A stretch of 23,198 nt of DNA. It comes from JBGZFC01 sp964346495 (GTDB lineage: Bacteria; Bacteroidota; Bacteroidia; Bacteroidales; Dysgonomonadaceae). The notes beneath the pieces are model-generated. The model was not told where the DNA came from and searched no databases. It saw only the letters and a program-made list of their open reading frames with translations. This document shows, piece after piece, positions 1 to 8,687 of this stretch; the first letter of the stretch is position 1, and the number at the start of each line of letters is the position of its first letter. The position numbers and the translations under genes were made by a program. Location: positions 1-23,198 of the forward strand of contig CAYFUW010000028.1 of the NCBI GenBank assembly GCA_964346495.1, given 5' to 3'.

Positions 1-4
1 CTAA

Positions 5-1150
5 TTATCTTAAACTGAATGTTGTATTTAGATGTTTATCGCTTCTGATATAAGTATTTGTTACATCATAGGTGAGAGATTGTTGATTTGCTTCGGCAGA
101 AATTAGTTGTGTTGACATGGGATATAGTGTTATTTTTTTAGTTCCTTTTCCTGATGTCAATTCCAATTCGAAGTACAAATCGCTATTGTTTTGAATTTCA
201 TAAAAGTTTGTAACTTTTCCGTCTTTATCTTTTTGATTAAAATGGCTTGGTTGCAGTTTCACACATGCATTGAACAGATTTCTAACGTTTTCTTCCTTTC
301 CTGCCAAATATTTACTCGACCAGGCAACAGTTCTTCCTGCTTCTAACGCTTTGCGAATAGATTCTGCTGTTCTCTCTTTTGCCATAACCAAAGTCATTGT
401 TCGGTGAACATAATCCTTGTTCATATCGTAATCGTGTCCGATGAGGTTGTGAATATAGGAAGTTCCCATTACGGTTAAACCTTTATCTACACACCAGTCA
501 AGAGCTTTCATGTGCATTCCGAAACCGTTCATGACTTCAATTCCGTGTACTGCATTATTTTTATGTAACTCTTCTAAAAAAGGTAGCCATTCGTATGAAC
601 CTTCTATGCCGGGTTGCCATCCGGGATGATTCCAGAAAATAAAAGCATCTTGTTCATGAGCTTTCATTACCGCTTCCCAATCTCTTTCAGAAACATTCTC
701 TTCGATATAATCCGAAGCGTCACCAATGAAAATTGCATTGAAATGACCCGGAGGTGTTTGACGGGTAATTTCAGTTCCCTTTATCAAGATAACGTTGTTT
801 TTTTTAGATGTCTCTTCAATAAGTTCATGTGAGCGATTGTGATTAATCTCTACATAATCTTTGTGAGGATGATATTCGATGTGCTCTGTTAAAGCCATCG
901 CGTCCAATCCTTCTTCCCAAGCTTCCTGAGCACGAATGCTGGGCCACACCAGTCCATCTGAAAATACAGTATGCATGTGAAAATCGCATTTCAATACCTT
1001 GTAACCGTTTACATCGGGAATGTTTATGATCTCTCTGTAAACAGGTTTGCGCTGATCGTTCATGCGCATAACTCCTTTGTTAATATCTTGGGCTTGAGCC
1101 AAGAAGGTGAATCCTATAAGTGATAGGAGTGCTAATAATTTTGTTCTCAT
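5..1150 (-). CDS. Secreted PHP-domain phosphoesterase (Sb-PDE-like)
   Basis: A 381-residue protein with an N-terminal signal peptide (residues 1-20, ending LAQA), so probably periplasmic or outer-membrane associated. The PHP metal-dependent phosphoesterase fold is shown by HMHTVFSDG (H58, H60, D65), LTEH (H90), GTE (E126), GHFN (H136) and NHP (H175). The last PHP motif, normally D-x-H, reads GTSYIH here, so a Tyr (Y232) stands where the metal-binding Asp is expected, while H234 is kept. The closest family I recognise is the Sb-PDE type phosphodiesterase of Bacteroidota; the substrate cannot be read from sequence. The start is the ATG in front of the signal peptide. The stop lies at the very left of the window, so downstream partners are unseen. 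It is divergent from the TonB receptor. The PHP assignment is firm; catalytic competence is uncertain. Confidence 0.88.
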   Translation of the reverse strand: MRTKLLALLSLIGFTFLAQAQDINKGVMRMNDQRKPVYREIINIPDVNGYKVLKCDFHMHTVFSDGLVWPSIRAQEAWEEGLDAMALTEHIEYHPHKDYVEINHNRSHELIEETSKKNNVILIKGTEITRQTPPGHFNAIFIGDASDYIEENVSERDWEAVMKAHEQDAFIFWNHPGWQPGIEGSYEWLPFLEELHKNNAVHGIEVMNGFGMHMKALDWCVDKGLTVMGTSYIHNLIGHDYDMNKDYVHRTMTLVMAKERTAESIRKALEAGRTVAWSSKYLAGKEENVRNLFNACVKLQPSHFNQKDKDGKVTNFYEIQNNSDLYFELELTSGKGTKKITLYPMSTQLISAEANQQSLTYDVTNTYIRSDKHLNTTFSLR

Positions 1151-1378
1151 ATTGATTTAAATAATTTTTGTTGATAATTTTTTATATAATCCATCCTGTT
1201 TTGCAAATTACAAAATAAAGATATTATTGTTGAGCTTTAGCTACGATTGGGTTAAGTTTGTGTTACAATTTGAAAACAAGCTTATTTAAAAATGAGTTTG
1301 AAAAAACAATAACATTGATTTAGTAATTTCAAATCAGTAAAAATTAAAACTTAATAATATCTTAATCAGAATTTAAGA

Positions 1379-1406
1379 TTGATGTAATAAAATATCGATA
1401 GATTTG
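1379..1406 (+). promoter_or_regulatory. Bacteroidota-type promoter of the TonB receptor gene
   Basis: TTG at 1379-1381, 17 nt spacer, then TAGATTTG at 1399-1406 matches the Bacteroidota consensus TTG-N17-23-TAnnTTTG. The ATG at 1423 lies 16 nt further on, so the 5' leader would be very short. Confidence 0.6.
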
Positions 1407-1422
1407 TCTAAAAATCAATGAT

Positions 1423-3807
1423 ATGAAAAAAATACTTTCTCTTTTGTTTCTGATATCTCTGGCTCTTTATGTCTCTGCTCAAGAAAAGCTTACGCAAACC
1501 GTAAGGGGAACGGTTAAATCTGTAGATCCCGAAAATGTAATTTTGAATGCTTCCGTTTTTGTATTAGAGAGTAATCCTCCAATTGGAGCTGTAACGGACG
1601 ATAATAGTGAGTTTTTGCTTCAAGTTCCTATGGGAAGACAAGTTATCGAAGTTCGTAGTATGGGGTTTGAAACCAAACAATTTGATGTGCTTGTTACTTC
1701 GGGGCGTGAAGTGATTCTGGATGTTGTTTTGCACCCCTCTTCCGTTCAGCTGAAAGGTGTGGAAGTAGTTGCCCAATGCGATAAGAGTAAGCCAATTAAT
1801 AACTTAAGTTATGCAGGTGCGAGAAGTTTTAGTGTGGAAGAGACCTATCGTTTTGCAGGCTCACTGGGTGACCCGGCACGAATGGTTCGAAGTTTCGCGG
1901 GTGTTATTCCCGTAAACGATGCAAGAAATGATATAATAATTCGTGGAAACTCTTCCTTAGGAGTACAGTGGATTATTGACGGTATAGAAATAGCCAATCC
2001 CAATCACTTTAATACAGGTGTGGGAATGACAGGCGGACAAGTGACATTGTTAAATACTAATCTTCTTTCAAATTCCGATTTTCATCTTAGCGCGTGGCCC
2101 GCTCCATATGGAAATGCTTTGTCAGGTATTTTCGATTTAAATATGCGAAGTGGAAATAATAGAAAACGAGAATTTTGGTTACAAGCAGGATATAACGGTG
2201 TGGAAGCCGGTGCAGAAGGATATTTTACAAAAAAAAGTAATTCCAGCTATTTGGTTTCGTATCGATATTCTATTCCCGATTTAATGAGAAAAATGGGAAT
2301 GAAACTTCCTTTTGTTCCAAAGTATCAGGATTTGACTTTAAAAACTGACTTTGAACTAAACGAAAATAACTCATTGTCAGTATTGGGTATTTGGGGGAAA
2401 AGTAACATCAACTTTTCTATAGATGAGGAAATGGTGGATTATCTGGATATGAATGATTTAGAATCGACTTATCTTCAAAGAATAGAGGTAAACTCTATCA
2501 GTTATGTGCTTGGTGGAACTCACAAGGTGAAATTTTCTCCTAAAACAGATTTGAAAAGTACGCTCTCTTTTGTCAGAAGCGATACCCGAATGCCTGTAGA
2601 TACTATAAGTAAGATTGAACCGGATGCCGACTGGAAAATTGTTTGGCATGAATATGCAAAAGAAAATAAATATTCGGTATTTTCAGAGTTTACACACAGA
2701 TTTTCGTATAATTCGCGTATTATAAGTGGTGTGAAATATGACTTGTATGACTTTAATTATCTGGAAATAACAGATGATGAATACTATGCCAATGGAATTG
2801 TGACAGATGAAAAAGGAAAATTTAATCTGTTTCGTGCATATGCACAATACCAACACAATATTTCTTCAAAACTATCTGTTACGGGAGGTGTTTTTGGTAT
2901 GTATATGACTCTCAATGATAAATATAGCGTAGAGCCACGTGGTGGAATAAGATTTACACCTTCAAAAGGTCATACATTTGCCTTTTCGGGTGGATTATAC
3001 AGCCAAATGCAGCCCCGCTCATTTTATTTTATCCAAACACCAACGGAAAACGGATTTGAGTATACAAACAAAAACCTTGATTTTTCTCGAAGTGCACAAT
3101 TAGACTTGTTTTACGATTGGGCTTTTGCTCCCAATTGGCACACAAAAATAGAGATGTATTATCAGCATTTGTATAAAATACCAGTAAAAAATGATCCTGA
3201 TACTCATTGGTCAATGTTGCAAGCAGGAGGAGCTGGAGATAATTATATACAGAGAGAAGAAAACTTAGTAAGCAAAGGTAAAGGAAGAAACTACGGAGTA
3301 GAATTTACTTTGGAGAAGTTTCTAAGTCAAAACTACTATATGTTGTTCAATACTACTTTCTACAACTCTTCTTATACCAACGGATTTAACAACAAGTGGT
3401 GGCGTACCATTTATGATGGCAGATTTTTAGTAAACTTAGCCACCGGATACGAATTTAGCTTTAAAAATAACTGGACTATTTTTGCCGATTTGAAAGGCTC
3501 ATGGGCAGGAGGAACTCGCTACACGCCTGTATTGGCAGAAGAATCAGATGCAGCAGGGGAAATTGTATTCGATACAAATCGTGTAAACTCTTTAAAGGTG
3601 AAAGATTATTTGCTGGTAGATATGCGCATCGGATATCGAAAAAATCATAAGCGTTTTACAGATGAGTTGGCTATTGACTTGCAAAACGTGTCTAACAGAA
3701 GAAATGTTTTGGGGATATCATATAATATGAAAAGACGTGAATATATAGAGGCTTTACTCCCTGGGTTTATGCCAATGATTACCTATAAGGTCTATTTTTC
3801 AATATAA
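1423..3807 (+). CDS. TonB-dependent outer-membrane receptor
   Basis: A 794-residue outer-membrane receptor. A signal peptide covers residues 1-20 (ends VSAQ). A carboxypeptidase-regulatory-like beta domain follows at about 25-110 (QTVRGTVKS, GFETKQF, VILDVVL). The plug domain runs from about 120 to 235 (GVIPVNDARNDIIIRGNSS, WIIDGIEI, LSGIFDLNMRSGN), and the rest is a beta-barrel rich in alternating aromatic strands ending with aromatic-containing MITYKVYFSI. Such receptors import large or scarce ligands using TonB-ExbBD energy. No SusD partner lies next to it and no FecI/FecR genes are visible, so the ligand is unknown. It is transcribed alone from a Bacteroidota-type promoter and ends at a hairpin shared with the convergent gene. 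Family assignment is confident; substrate is not. Confidence 0.92.
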   Translation: MKKILSLLFLISLALYVSAQEKLTQTVRGTVKSVDPENVILNASVFVLESNPPIGAVTDDNSEFLLQVPMGRQVIEVRSMGFETKQFDVLVTSGREVILDVVLHPSSVQLKGVEVVAQCDKSKPINNLSYAGARSFSVEETYRFAGSLGDPARMVRSFAGVIPVNDARNDIIIRGNSSLGVQWIIDGIEIANPNHFNTGVGMTGGQVTLLNTNLLSNSDFHLSAWPAPYGNALSGIFDLNMRSGNNRKREFWLQAGYNGVEAGAEGYFTKKSNSSYLVSYRYSIPDLMRKMGMKLPFVPKYQDLTLKTDFELNENNSLSVLGIWGKSNINFSIDEEMVDYLDMNDLESTYLQRIEVNSISYVLGGTHKVKFSPKTDLKSTLSFVRSDTRMPVDTISKIEPDADWKIVWHEYAKENKYSVFSEFTHRFSYNSRIISGVKYDLYDFNYLEITDDEYYANGIVTDEKGKFNLFRAYAQYQHNISSKLSVTGGVFGMYMTLNDKYSVEPRGGIRFTPSKGHTFAFSGGLYSQMQPRSFYFIQTPTENGFEYTNKNLDFSRSAQLDLFYDWAFAPNWHTKIEMYYQHLYKIPVKNDPDTHWSMLQAGGAGDNYIQREENLVSKGKGRNYGVEFTLEKFLSQNYYMLFNTTFYNSSYTNGFNNKWWRTIYDGRFLVNLATGYEFSFKNNWTIFADLKGSWAGGTRYTPVLAEESDAAGEIVFDTNRVNSLKVKDYLLVDMRIGYRKNHKRFTDELAIDLQNVSNRRNVLGISYNMKRREYIEALLPGFMPMITYKVYFSI

Positions 3808-3870
3808 AAAATAATCAGACAGAGATAAATATTCATGGAAAAATGATTGACAGCTTTCAATTAAAATGTT

Positions 3871-3906
3871 ATTTCCCGACTTGTTTCAGTATACAAGTCG
3901 GGAAAT
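3871..3906. terminator. Bidirectional hairpin terminator between convergent genes
   Basis: A perfect 14-bp inverted repeat, ATTTCCCGACTTGT (3871-3884) with ACAAGTCGGGAAAT (3893-3906), loop TTCAGTAT. It is followed by TTGTTTT on + and AACATTTTAATT on -. It sits 64 bp after the TonB receptor stop and 20 bp before the stop of the facing DUF3078 gene, so it can serve both. Confidence 0.8.
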
Positions 3907-3925
3907 TTGTTTTATAAAAGTCTGT

Positions 3926-5293
3926 TTACCACTTATAATTTAACCCGAAACTCAACATCTCGTTTACTTGCAAATATTTGAATCGTGGGTCTTCAGGCAC
4001 ACTGTCATCATATCTTAAGTGCAGATATATGCGAGTAGAAAAGGCATTGGTAAGTGCCATATCCAACGTGTTTTCAAATTCAGCTTCGATGTTGGTATAA
4101 TTTGTAAAACATTTTAGTCGCGATGTCCAGGTTGTATATCGGTTGAAGTCGTATGTAAGTTCGTTGATTATAGCAGAACCTAAGCTGATACTTGTTTTTT
4201 TATTCTCTTCAATACCAAATCGTGCAACATCAACTTTGTCATTACCAACATATTTGAAGTTGACAGATACAGGAGACAAGTGGAGTTTCATTCTTGTGCG
4301 TCTGTGCCTTACTTTTTCAGATTTTTTATCCAACTCATATTTCAAACCTATACCGGCATTTACATAAAGTGGGGCAAAAAATGCAGATAGCACTTCGGTA
4401 GTATTGGGTTTGCAACTGTTGAAGAATTGAGTTCGTGCTTCTAAGTTTGCCGAGTATGACCATCTTTTAATAAATGCATCTATACCAAAATCGCCAAAAT
4501 ACCGGATTAAATCCTGACCTATTGAGTATTTTCTCAATGAATCATCAGGTGCGTTAAATACTGACAGTTGCCACTCCAGAGAGTTGTTAAATCTCACTTT
4601 GTTTTTTTGGTAATTGAGATTTATTTTTTGCAAACTGTTTATATTCATATTGCTTATTCCCCCTTTGTGCCAGTTGTCGGAAAAATAGTTTTGAGAAAAC
4701 TGCAGAGAATGCGTGCCGGATACTACCCAATATTTTCTCTTAATTTCTGCACCTTCGATGCTTGGTATATCTAATGAAAAACTGGTTTCGGAAGAAATCG
4801 GGTCTTTAAACGGGTCAAATCCATCTAAAATGTCTTCACCTTTTATTGGTGGAGGGTTCGATGCAAAATCGATAACAGAATATTTTACTCTGTCGGGATA
4901 GTTGAGATAATAATTGTTTCTTACCGATTGAATAAATTTTGCCCTGTTTATTTTAGGTGCAAATGTCTCTTCCGGATTAATTATTTGTCCAAATTCAGCC
5001 TTGTCGGGATTGTAAAGATTTAATCCCAGAGGCAACATTTTTCCATTAAATATAACGGGTAAATAGAGAGGATTATAGAACAAAGTGTCTCTAAAAGTCA
5101 TACCTTGCAAAGCTTCCTGGTTGTAATAGTGCTCAAATTGGAGCGTGCCATTTTCGTTTCTTAAATTTACAGTATCAATTTCTGAAAAAAACAGACGTAA
5201 TGAATCTGCCTGTTGGATTTTGGGAGTTCTTTGTTGCGAAAAAGCTACTACACAATTTAAAAATAGAATTATAAATATAGAAATTAGTCTCAT
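3926..5293 (-). CDS. DUF3078 family outer-membrane-type protein
   Basis: A 455-residue exported protein. The signal peptide covers residues 1-20 (ends VVAFSQ). The C-terminal two thirds carry the DUF3078 signature: an NWHKGGISN segment, then LNYQKNKVRFNNSLEW, a segment around YSIGQDLIRYFGDFGID, WSYSANLEARTQFF, and a final aromatic strand MLSFGLNYKW. This pattern suggests an outer-membrane beta-barrel, but the family has no established function that I know. The middle is rich in Pro and Asp (about residues 140-185). It is a single gene facing the TonB receptor; no operon partner is seen on either side. A candidate -7 element lies 40 bp upstream of the start. Confidence 0.8.
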   Translation of the reverse strand: MRLISIFIILFLNCVVAFSQQRTPKIQQADSLRLFFSEIDTVNLRNENGTLQFEHYYNQEALQGMTFRDTLFYNPLYLPVIFNGKMLPLGLNLYNPDKAEFGQIINPEETFAPKINRAKFIQSVRNNYYLNYPDRVKYSVIDFASNPPPIKGEDILDGFDPFKDPISSETSFSLDIPSIEGAEIKRKYWVVSGTHSLQFSQNYFSDNWHKGGISNMNINSLQKINLNYQKNKVRFNNSLEWQLSVFNAPDDSLRKYSIGQDLIRYFGDFGIDAFIKRWSYSANLEARTQFFNSCKPNTTEVLSAFFAPLYVNAGIGLKYELDKKSEKVRHRRTRMKLHLSPVSVNFKYVGNDKVDVARFGIEENKKTSISLGSAIINELTYDFNRYTTWTSRLKCFTNYTNIEAEFENTLDMALTNAFSTRIYLHLRYDDSVPEDPRFKYLQVNEMLSFGLNYKW

Positions 5294-5332
5294 AAAATTT
5301 CAATCAATATCTTTTGTAATATTTTAAAGCTG

Positions 5333-5340
5333 CAAATTTA
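5333..5340 (-). promoter_or_regulatory. Candidate -7 element of the DUF3078 gene
   Basis: Reading the minus strand, TAAATTTG fits TAnnTTTG about 40 nt before the start codon. No TTG lies at the right distance upstream, so only half the promoter is supported. Confidence 0.35.
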
Positions 5341-5432
5341 CAAGTTTTTTTTCAGAATATGAATTTTAGCTGTAAGCTTTTGGTAAACTAACAACTAATA
5401 GTGAAAAATATAAAGTTTAAAGTCATGTCTAT

Positions 5433-5450
5433 TGGATTTGCAATCCCGAC
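5433..5450. repeat. Dispersed GTCGGGATT palindrome, copy A
   Basis: The minus strand reads GTCGGGATTGCAAATCCA. It is identical over 17 nt to the element at 14686-14702 and close to the one at 8838-8857. It lies 43 bp beyond the stop of the permease gene. No T-run follows it, so it is a poor terminator here. Confidence 0.55.
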
Positions 5451-5493
5451 AAAACAGATTATTCACTCCACCCTGAATTCCACGCATTACTGA

Positions 5494-7164
5494 TTATAAA
5501 AACATTAAAATAAGTAGTTGAGCGGTGATAACTCGCAAAAACATAGTGAGCGGATATACAGTTGCGTAGCTTACGGCCGGAATATCGTTTCCTGCTGTAG
5601 AGTTCGAAAATGCTAAAGCGGGAGGGTCGGTCATACTTCCGGAAATCATTCCCATCAGAACAAAATAGTTGATTTTGTAAACTTTCCGTCCTATGGTTCC
5701 TATTATCAATAGGGGTAAAACGGTAATAATAACTCCATAGCCAATCCATTTGTAACCACCGTTTAAAATAGTCTCCACGAAACTTTCGCCCGCACCTATT
5801 CCTACACAGGCCAAAAATATAGCTATTCCTATTTCTCGTAACATCAGATTGGCACTCATGGTTGTATATGTTACGAGTTTATATTTTGGACCAAATTTAC
5901 TGATTAGGATAGAAACAATGAGCGGACCTCCTGCCAATCCTAATTTTACCGGTTGCGGAATTCCGGGAATTGTAAATGGAATGCTTCCTAATAGTACACC
6001 CAGAGAAATACCAATGAAAATTGAAATAAGATTTGGTTCTCTTAGTCGTTTTAGAGAGTTCCCCAATAGTTTTTCTACGTTAGCGATGGACTTTTCGGAG
6101 CCTACAACTGTTACTCTGTCGCCAAGTTGTAGCTTTAATCTTGGTTCTGCAATCAAGTCAACTCCCGCACGGTTTACACGTGTAACGTTTATGCCGTACA
6201 GATTTCTAAGTTTGAGTTGCCCTATAGATTTTCCGTTAATGTCAGCTTTTGTTATCGAAATTCTACGTGAGATCAATTGAGAGTCAAGCTTATCCCATTG
6301 CGACCTATCCATGTCAATTTGCTTTCCAATTAATGCTTCAATAGAATCAATGTTTTTCAGATTTGAAACTATCAGAACCTTGTCATTCTCTTCAAGAATT
6401 GTATCGGTTTGTGGAACAACTAGTTCGCCACTACTGGTATGCAAAACACGGGAAAACACAAACTCTTTATCAATCAGTTTTTTTATTTCGAGGATAGGTT
6501 TGTTAAATATCGAGGGATTTTCAACAACGAGCGAAAACATATTTGCTTCAGTTAGTTTTGTATCGCTTTGAGAATCTATACTTTCTCTCTCTTTTTCGAG
6601 ATTAATTTTAAAAATATATCTGAATAGCACTAAAGTTAGTATTATACCTACTACACCAAGCGGATAAGCAACTGCATAAGCTGTGGCAATTGTAGGGTCT
6701 GTTGTGCCTGTAATGTCGGTATAAGTCTGTTGTGCCGCTCCCATTCCGGGTGTATTGGTTACTGCCCCCGAAAGTATTCCCACCATTGTTGCAATGGGAG
6801 TATCTGTTATTAAGTGAATTACATAAGCAGTTATCACACCCAAAAACACAACACCGCTTGCAAGCAGATTAAGCGTAATCCCTCCTTTTTTGAAAGAAGA
6901 GAAAAAACTTGGACCAACCTGCATCCCAATTGAGTAGATAAAAAGGATAAGTCCGAACTCTTTCATAAAGTGCAATACTTCCGAATCTATTTGCAACCCG
7001 AAATGTCCCAGGAAAATTCCAAAGAACAGAATCCAGGTTGTTCCCAAAGAGATGCCAAAAAATTTGACTTTTCCCAGTAAAAGACCTATGGCAATTACAA
7101 CCGAAAGTAAAAGAATAGAGTGGGCAATGCTTGTGCCGGTAATTAATTCAATTAACCAATTCAT
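5494..7164 (-). CDS. AspT/YidE/YbjL-type permease with two RCK_C domains
   Basis: A 556-residue inner-membrane transporter of the aspartate:alanine exchanger family. Two blocks of hydrophobic helices (about 10-190 and 385-556) flank a cytoplasmic middle (about 200-375) that reads as two TrkA-C/RCK_C domains: LVVENPSIFNKPILEIKKL, then GKSIGQLKLRNLYGINVTRV with DRVTVVGS. The duplicated membrane halves carry similar GAVTNTPG and GSMTDPPAL motifs, as expected for this family. Substrate is not predictable: AspT exchanges aspartate and alanine, whereas YidE/YbjL types are uncharacterised. It is transcribed alone, divergent from rpmI-rplT. No strong terminator is seen downstream, only palindrome copy A. 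Confidence 0.9.
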   Translation of the reverse strand: MNWLIELITGTSIAHSILLLSVVIAIGLLLGKVKFFGISLGTTWILFFGIFLGHFGLQIDSEVLHFMKEFGLILFIYSIGMQVGPSFFSSFKKGGITLNLLASGVVFLGVITAYVIHLITDTPIATMVGILSGAVTNTPGMGAAQQTYTDITGTTDPTIATAYAVAYPLGVVGIILTLVLFRYIFKINLEKERESIDSQSDTKLTEANMFSLVVENPSIFNKPILEIKKLIDKEFVFSRVLHTSSGELVVPQTDTILEENDKVLIVSNLKNIDSIEALIGKQIDMDRSQWDKLDSQLISRRISITKADINGKSIGQLKLRNLYGINVTRVNRAGVDLIAEPRLKLQLGDRVTVVGSEKSIANVEKLLGNSLKRLREPNLISIFIGISLGVLLGSIPFTIPGIPQPVKLGLAGGPLIVSILISKFGPKYKLVTYTTMSANLMLREIGIAIFLACVGIGAGESFVETILNGGYKWIGYGVIITVLPLLIIGTIGRKVYKINYFVLMGMISGSMTDPPALAFSNSTAGNDIPAVSYATVYPLTMFLRVITAQLLILMFL

Positions 7165-7205
7165 TTTATATTTATAACCTTATAATATGTGGTTAGTAAA
7201 GTGTA

Positions 7206-7213
7206 CAAAAGTA
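7206..7213 (-). promoter_or_regulatory. Candidate -7 element of the permease gene
   Basis: The minus strand reads TACTTTTG, a TAnnTTTG match 42 nt before the permease start. No clear TTG lies at the right spacing, so support is partial. Confidence 0.35.
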
Positions 7214-7300
7214 ATACTTATTTTGCATTAAAAAAATAGGGTGAATAAGACTATTGACAGATAATTGTTCAACTACAAAGTAAAAATAATAAACAATATT

Positions 7301-7330
7301 TTGTCAATACAAATAAAATAAGTATCTTTG
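7301..7330 (+). promoter_or_regulatory. Promoter of rpmI-rplT
   Basis: TTTTG ending at 7303, 19-nt spacer, then TATCTTTG at 7323-7330 is a full match to the Bacteroidota consensus. It leaves a leader of about 50 nt before the rpmI start. The leader begins with a small hairpin, GCTTTT (7334-7339) with AAAAGC (7350-7355). Confidence 0.8.
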
Positions 7331-7386
7331 CACGCTTTTTCCTTTAAAGAAAAGCAATATAATTAATTATTATAAAGATAAGCAAA

Positions 7387-7581
7387 ATGCCAAAAATTAA
7401 GACTAATTCCGGTGCCAAAAAGAGGTTTGCCCTTACCGGAACAGGAAAAATCAAAAGGAAACATGCGTACAAAAGTCACATTTTGACGAAAAAGACCAAA
7501 AAACAGAAGAGAAATCTTACTCATACAGGTCTTGTTCACAAAACTGACGAGAAAAACATTAAAGCCTTATTAGGTTTATAG
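7387..7581 (+). CDS. rpmI: 50S ribosomal protein L35 (bL35)
   Basis: A 64-residue, strongly basic protein opening MPKIKTNSGAKKRF with the L35 features TGTGKIKRKHAYKSH and KTKKQKRNL; the length is normal for bL35. It binds the large ribosomal subunit. The start is fixed by the conserved MPK terminus. It is first in a two-gene operon with rplT, 107 nt upstream of it. The usual upstream partner infC (and thrS) is absent: a divergent permease lies there, and the pair has its own strong promoter. Confidence 0.97.
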   Translation: MPKIKTNSGAKKRFALTGTGKIKRKHAYKSHILTKKTKKQKRNLTHTGLVHKTDEKNIKALLGL

Positions 7582-7598
7582 TAGTTTATTAAACGTAA

Positions 7599-7658
7599 AT
7601 GTTTCAAAAGTAAAAAGATTTAATAACCGGATGCATGTGCTAAAGAGTCCTGAAACAT
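7599..7658 (+). promoter_or_regulatory. Structured rpmI-rplT spacer, possible L20 regulatory element
   Basis: ATGTTTCA (7599-7606) pairs perfectly with TGAAACAT (7651-7658), closing a 44-nt loop in the 107-nt spacer. Inside, GGA (7629-7631) can pair with TCC (7648-7650), stacking on the outer stem. L20 is known to autoregulate its operon through mRNA structure in several bacteria; whether this spacer does so is inference. Confidence 0.4.
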
Positions 7659-7688
7659 GGAACGCCATCATTCAAAAAAAGTAACATT

Positions 7689-8033
7689 ATGCCAAGATCA
7701 GTAAATCATGTTGCATCACGCAACCGCAGAAAAAAAGTTCTGAAACTTACAAGAGGCTATATTGGTGCACGTAAAAACGTGTGGACAGTAGCCAAAAACA
7801 CATGGGAAAAAGGTTTGACCTATGCCTATCGCGACCGTAAGAATAAAAAACGTAGCTTCCGCGCTCTTTGGATTCAACGTATCAACGCTGGAGCACGCGA
7901 ACACGGAATGTCTTATTCTCGCCTAATGGGTGCGTTGCACAAAAACAACATTAACATCAACCGTAAAGTTCTTGCCGATTTAGCAATGAACCATCCCGAA
8001 GCTTTCAAAGCTATTGTTGACAAAGTAAAATAG
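7689..8033 (+). CDS. rplT: 50S ribosomal protein L20 (bL20)
   Basis: A 114-residue basic protein with typical bL20 features: MPRSVNHVASRNRRKKVLKL, the GYIGARKNVWTVAKN segment, YRDRKNKKRSFRALWIQRIN and YSRLMGALHK. Length is normal. It is an early assembly protein of the large subunit and in other bacteria represses its own operon. The start is fixed by the conserved MPRS terminus. It lies downstream of rpmI after a structured spacer and is followed 28 nt later by a strong intrinsic terminator, so the operon ends here. Confidence 0.97.
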   Translation: MPRSVNHVASRNRRKKVLKLTRGYIGARKNVWTVAKNTWEKGLTYAYRDRKNKKRSFRALWIQRINAGAREHGMSYSRLMGALHKNNININRKVLADLAMNHPEAFKAIVDKVK

Positions 8034-8061
8034 ATAGCATTTAAAAGTTTTATATACAGAG

Positions 8062-8095
8062 AAAGGAAAAATCAATTACTGATTTTTCCTTTTTT
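8062..8095 (+). terminator. Intrinsic terminator of rpmI-rplT
   Basis: A 13-bp perfect stem, AAAGGAAAAATCA (8062-8074) with TGATTTTTCCTTT (8080-8092), loop ATTAC, running into TTTTTT. Confidence 0.85.
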
Positions 8096-8096
8096 A

Positions 8097-8129
8097 TTGG
8101 CATCAATAGGAAAAATTGCCTTATCTTTA
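8097..8129 (+). promoter_or_regulatory. Promoter of the PNPOx-like gene
   Basis: TTGG at 8097-8100, then after 21 nt TATCTTTA at 8122-8129 (one mismatch to TAnnTTTG). The gene starts at 8166, directly after the rplT terminator. Confidence 0.5.
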
Positions 8130-8165
8130 CTTCCAAAATATTGAAAACTAATTTTTTTAGAAAAG

Positions 8166-8648
8166 ATGAAAACATTCACGATAGAAGAACGAGAAAGAGT
8201 TGAAAAGATTTTAAAAATGTGCAAAGTCTGTTTTGTTGGTATGGTTGACGATGGTCGTCCATACGTTATTCCTATGAATTTCGGATACGAAGACGGTATT
8301 ATCTATCTGCATTCGGCACAAGAGGGACGCTCTATTCGTGCAATGGAGAATAATCCGAATATATGTGTGACCTTTTGCACAGATACAGAGCTTATTCGTC
8401 AACATCCGGAGGTGGCTTGTAGTTATCGGATGAAAGCGGCAAGCGTTATTTGTGAAGGTAAAGTAGAGTTTGAGGAGGATTTCGATGAAAAAATAAAAAT
8501 ACTTAACATAATTATGCGACAATATATCGATAAAGAGTTTACCTACTCTACTCCGGCAGTTAATAACGTGAAAATATGGAAACTTCCGCTAAAAAACGTC
8601 GGTGCGAAAGAGTTTGGAACAATGAAGCCGGGTTTTATTCCGTTTTAA
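8166..8648 (+). CDS. Pyridoxamine 5'-phosphate oxidase-like flavoprotein
   Basis: A 160-residue cytoplasmic protein with the FMN-binding split-barrel pattern of the PNPOx-like superfamily: VCFVGMVDDGRPYVIPMNFG (about 22-41), IIYLHSAQEGRSIRAMENNP (about 46-65), then ASVICEGKVEF (about 98-108) and the late WKLPLKNVGAKEFG. It resembles the family that includes NimA-type 5-nitroimidazole reductases, but nothing in the sequence establishes drug reduction, so it is best called a flavin-binding oxidoreductase of unknown substrate. It stands alone between the rplT terminator and a long repeat-rich intergenic region. The start is well placed behind a Bacteroidota-type promoter. Confidence 0.85.
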   Translation: MKTFTIEERERVEKILKMCKVCFVGMVDDGRPYVIPMNFGYEDGIIYLHSAQEGRSIRAMENNPNICVTFCTDTELIRQHPEVACSYRMKAASVICEGKVEFEEDFDEKIKILNIIMRQYIDKEFTYSTPAVNNVKIWKLPLKNVGAKEFGTMKPGFIPF

Positions 8649-8687
8649 TATGGCGATTGCGTAACCAGGAGAGAGGGTGAATTTGAG

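Noticed and set aside
5849..6280. 143-codon open frame on + inside the permease gene
   Set aside because: It lies fully antisense to a well-supported membrane transporter and shows no domain; it is a shadow frame.
8166..8648. Calling the PNPOx-like gene nimA (nitroimidazole resistance)
   Set aside because: Only superfamily-level resemblance is visible; no feature separates resistance enzymes from other flavin-binding relatives.
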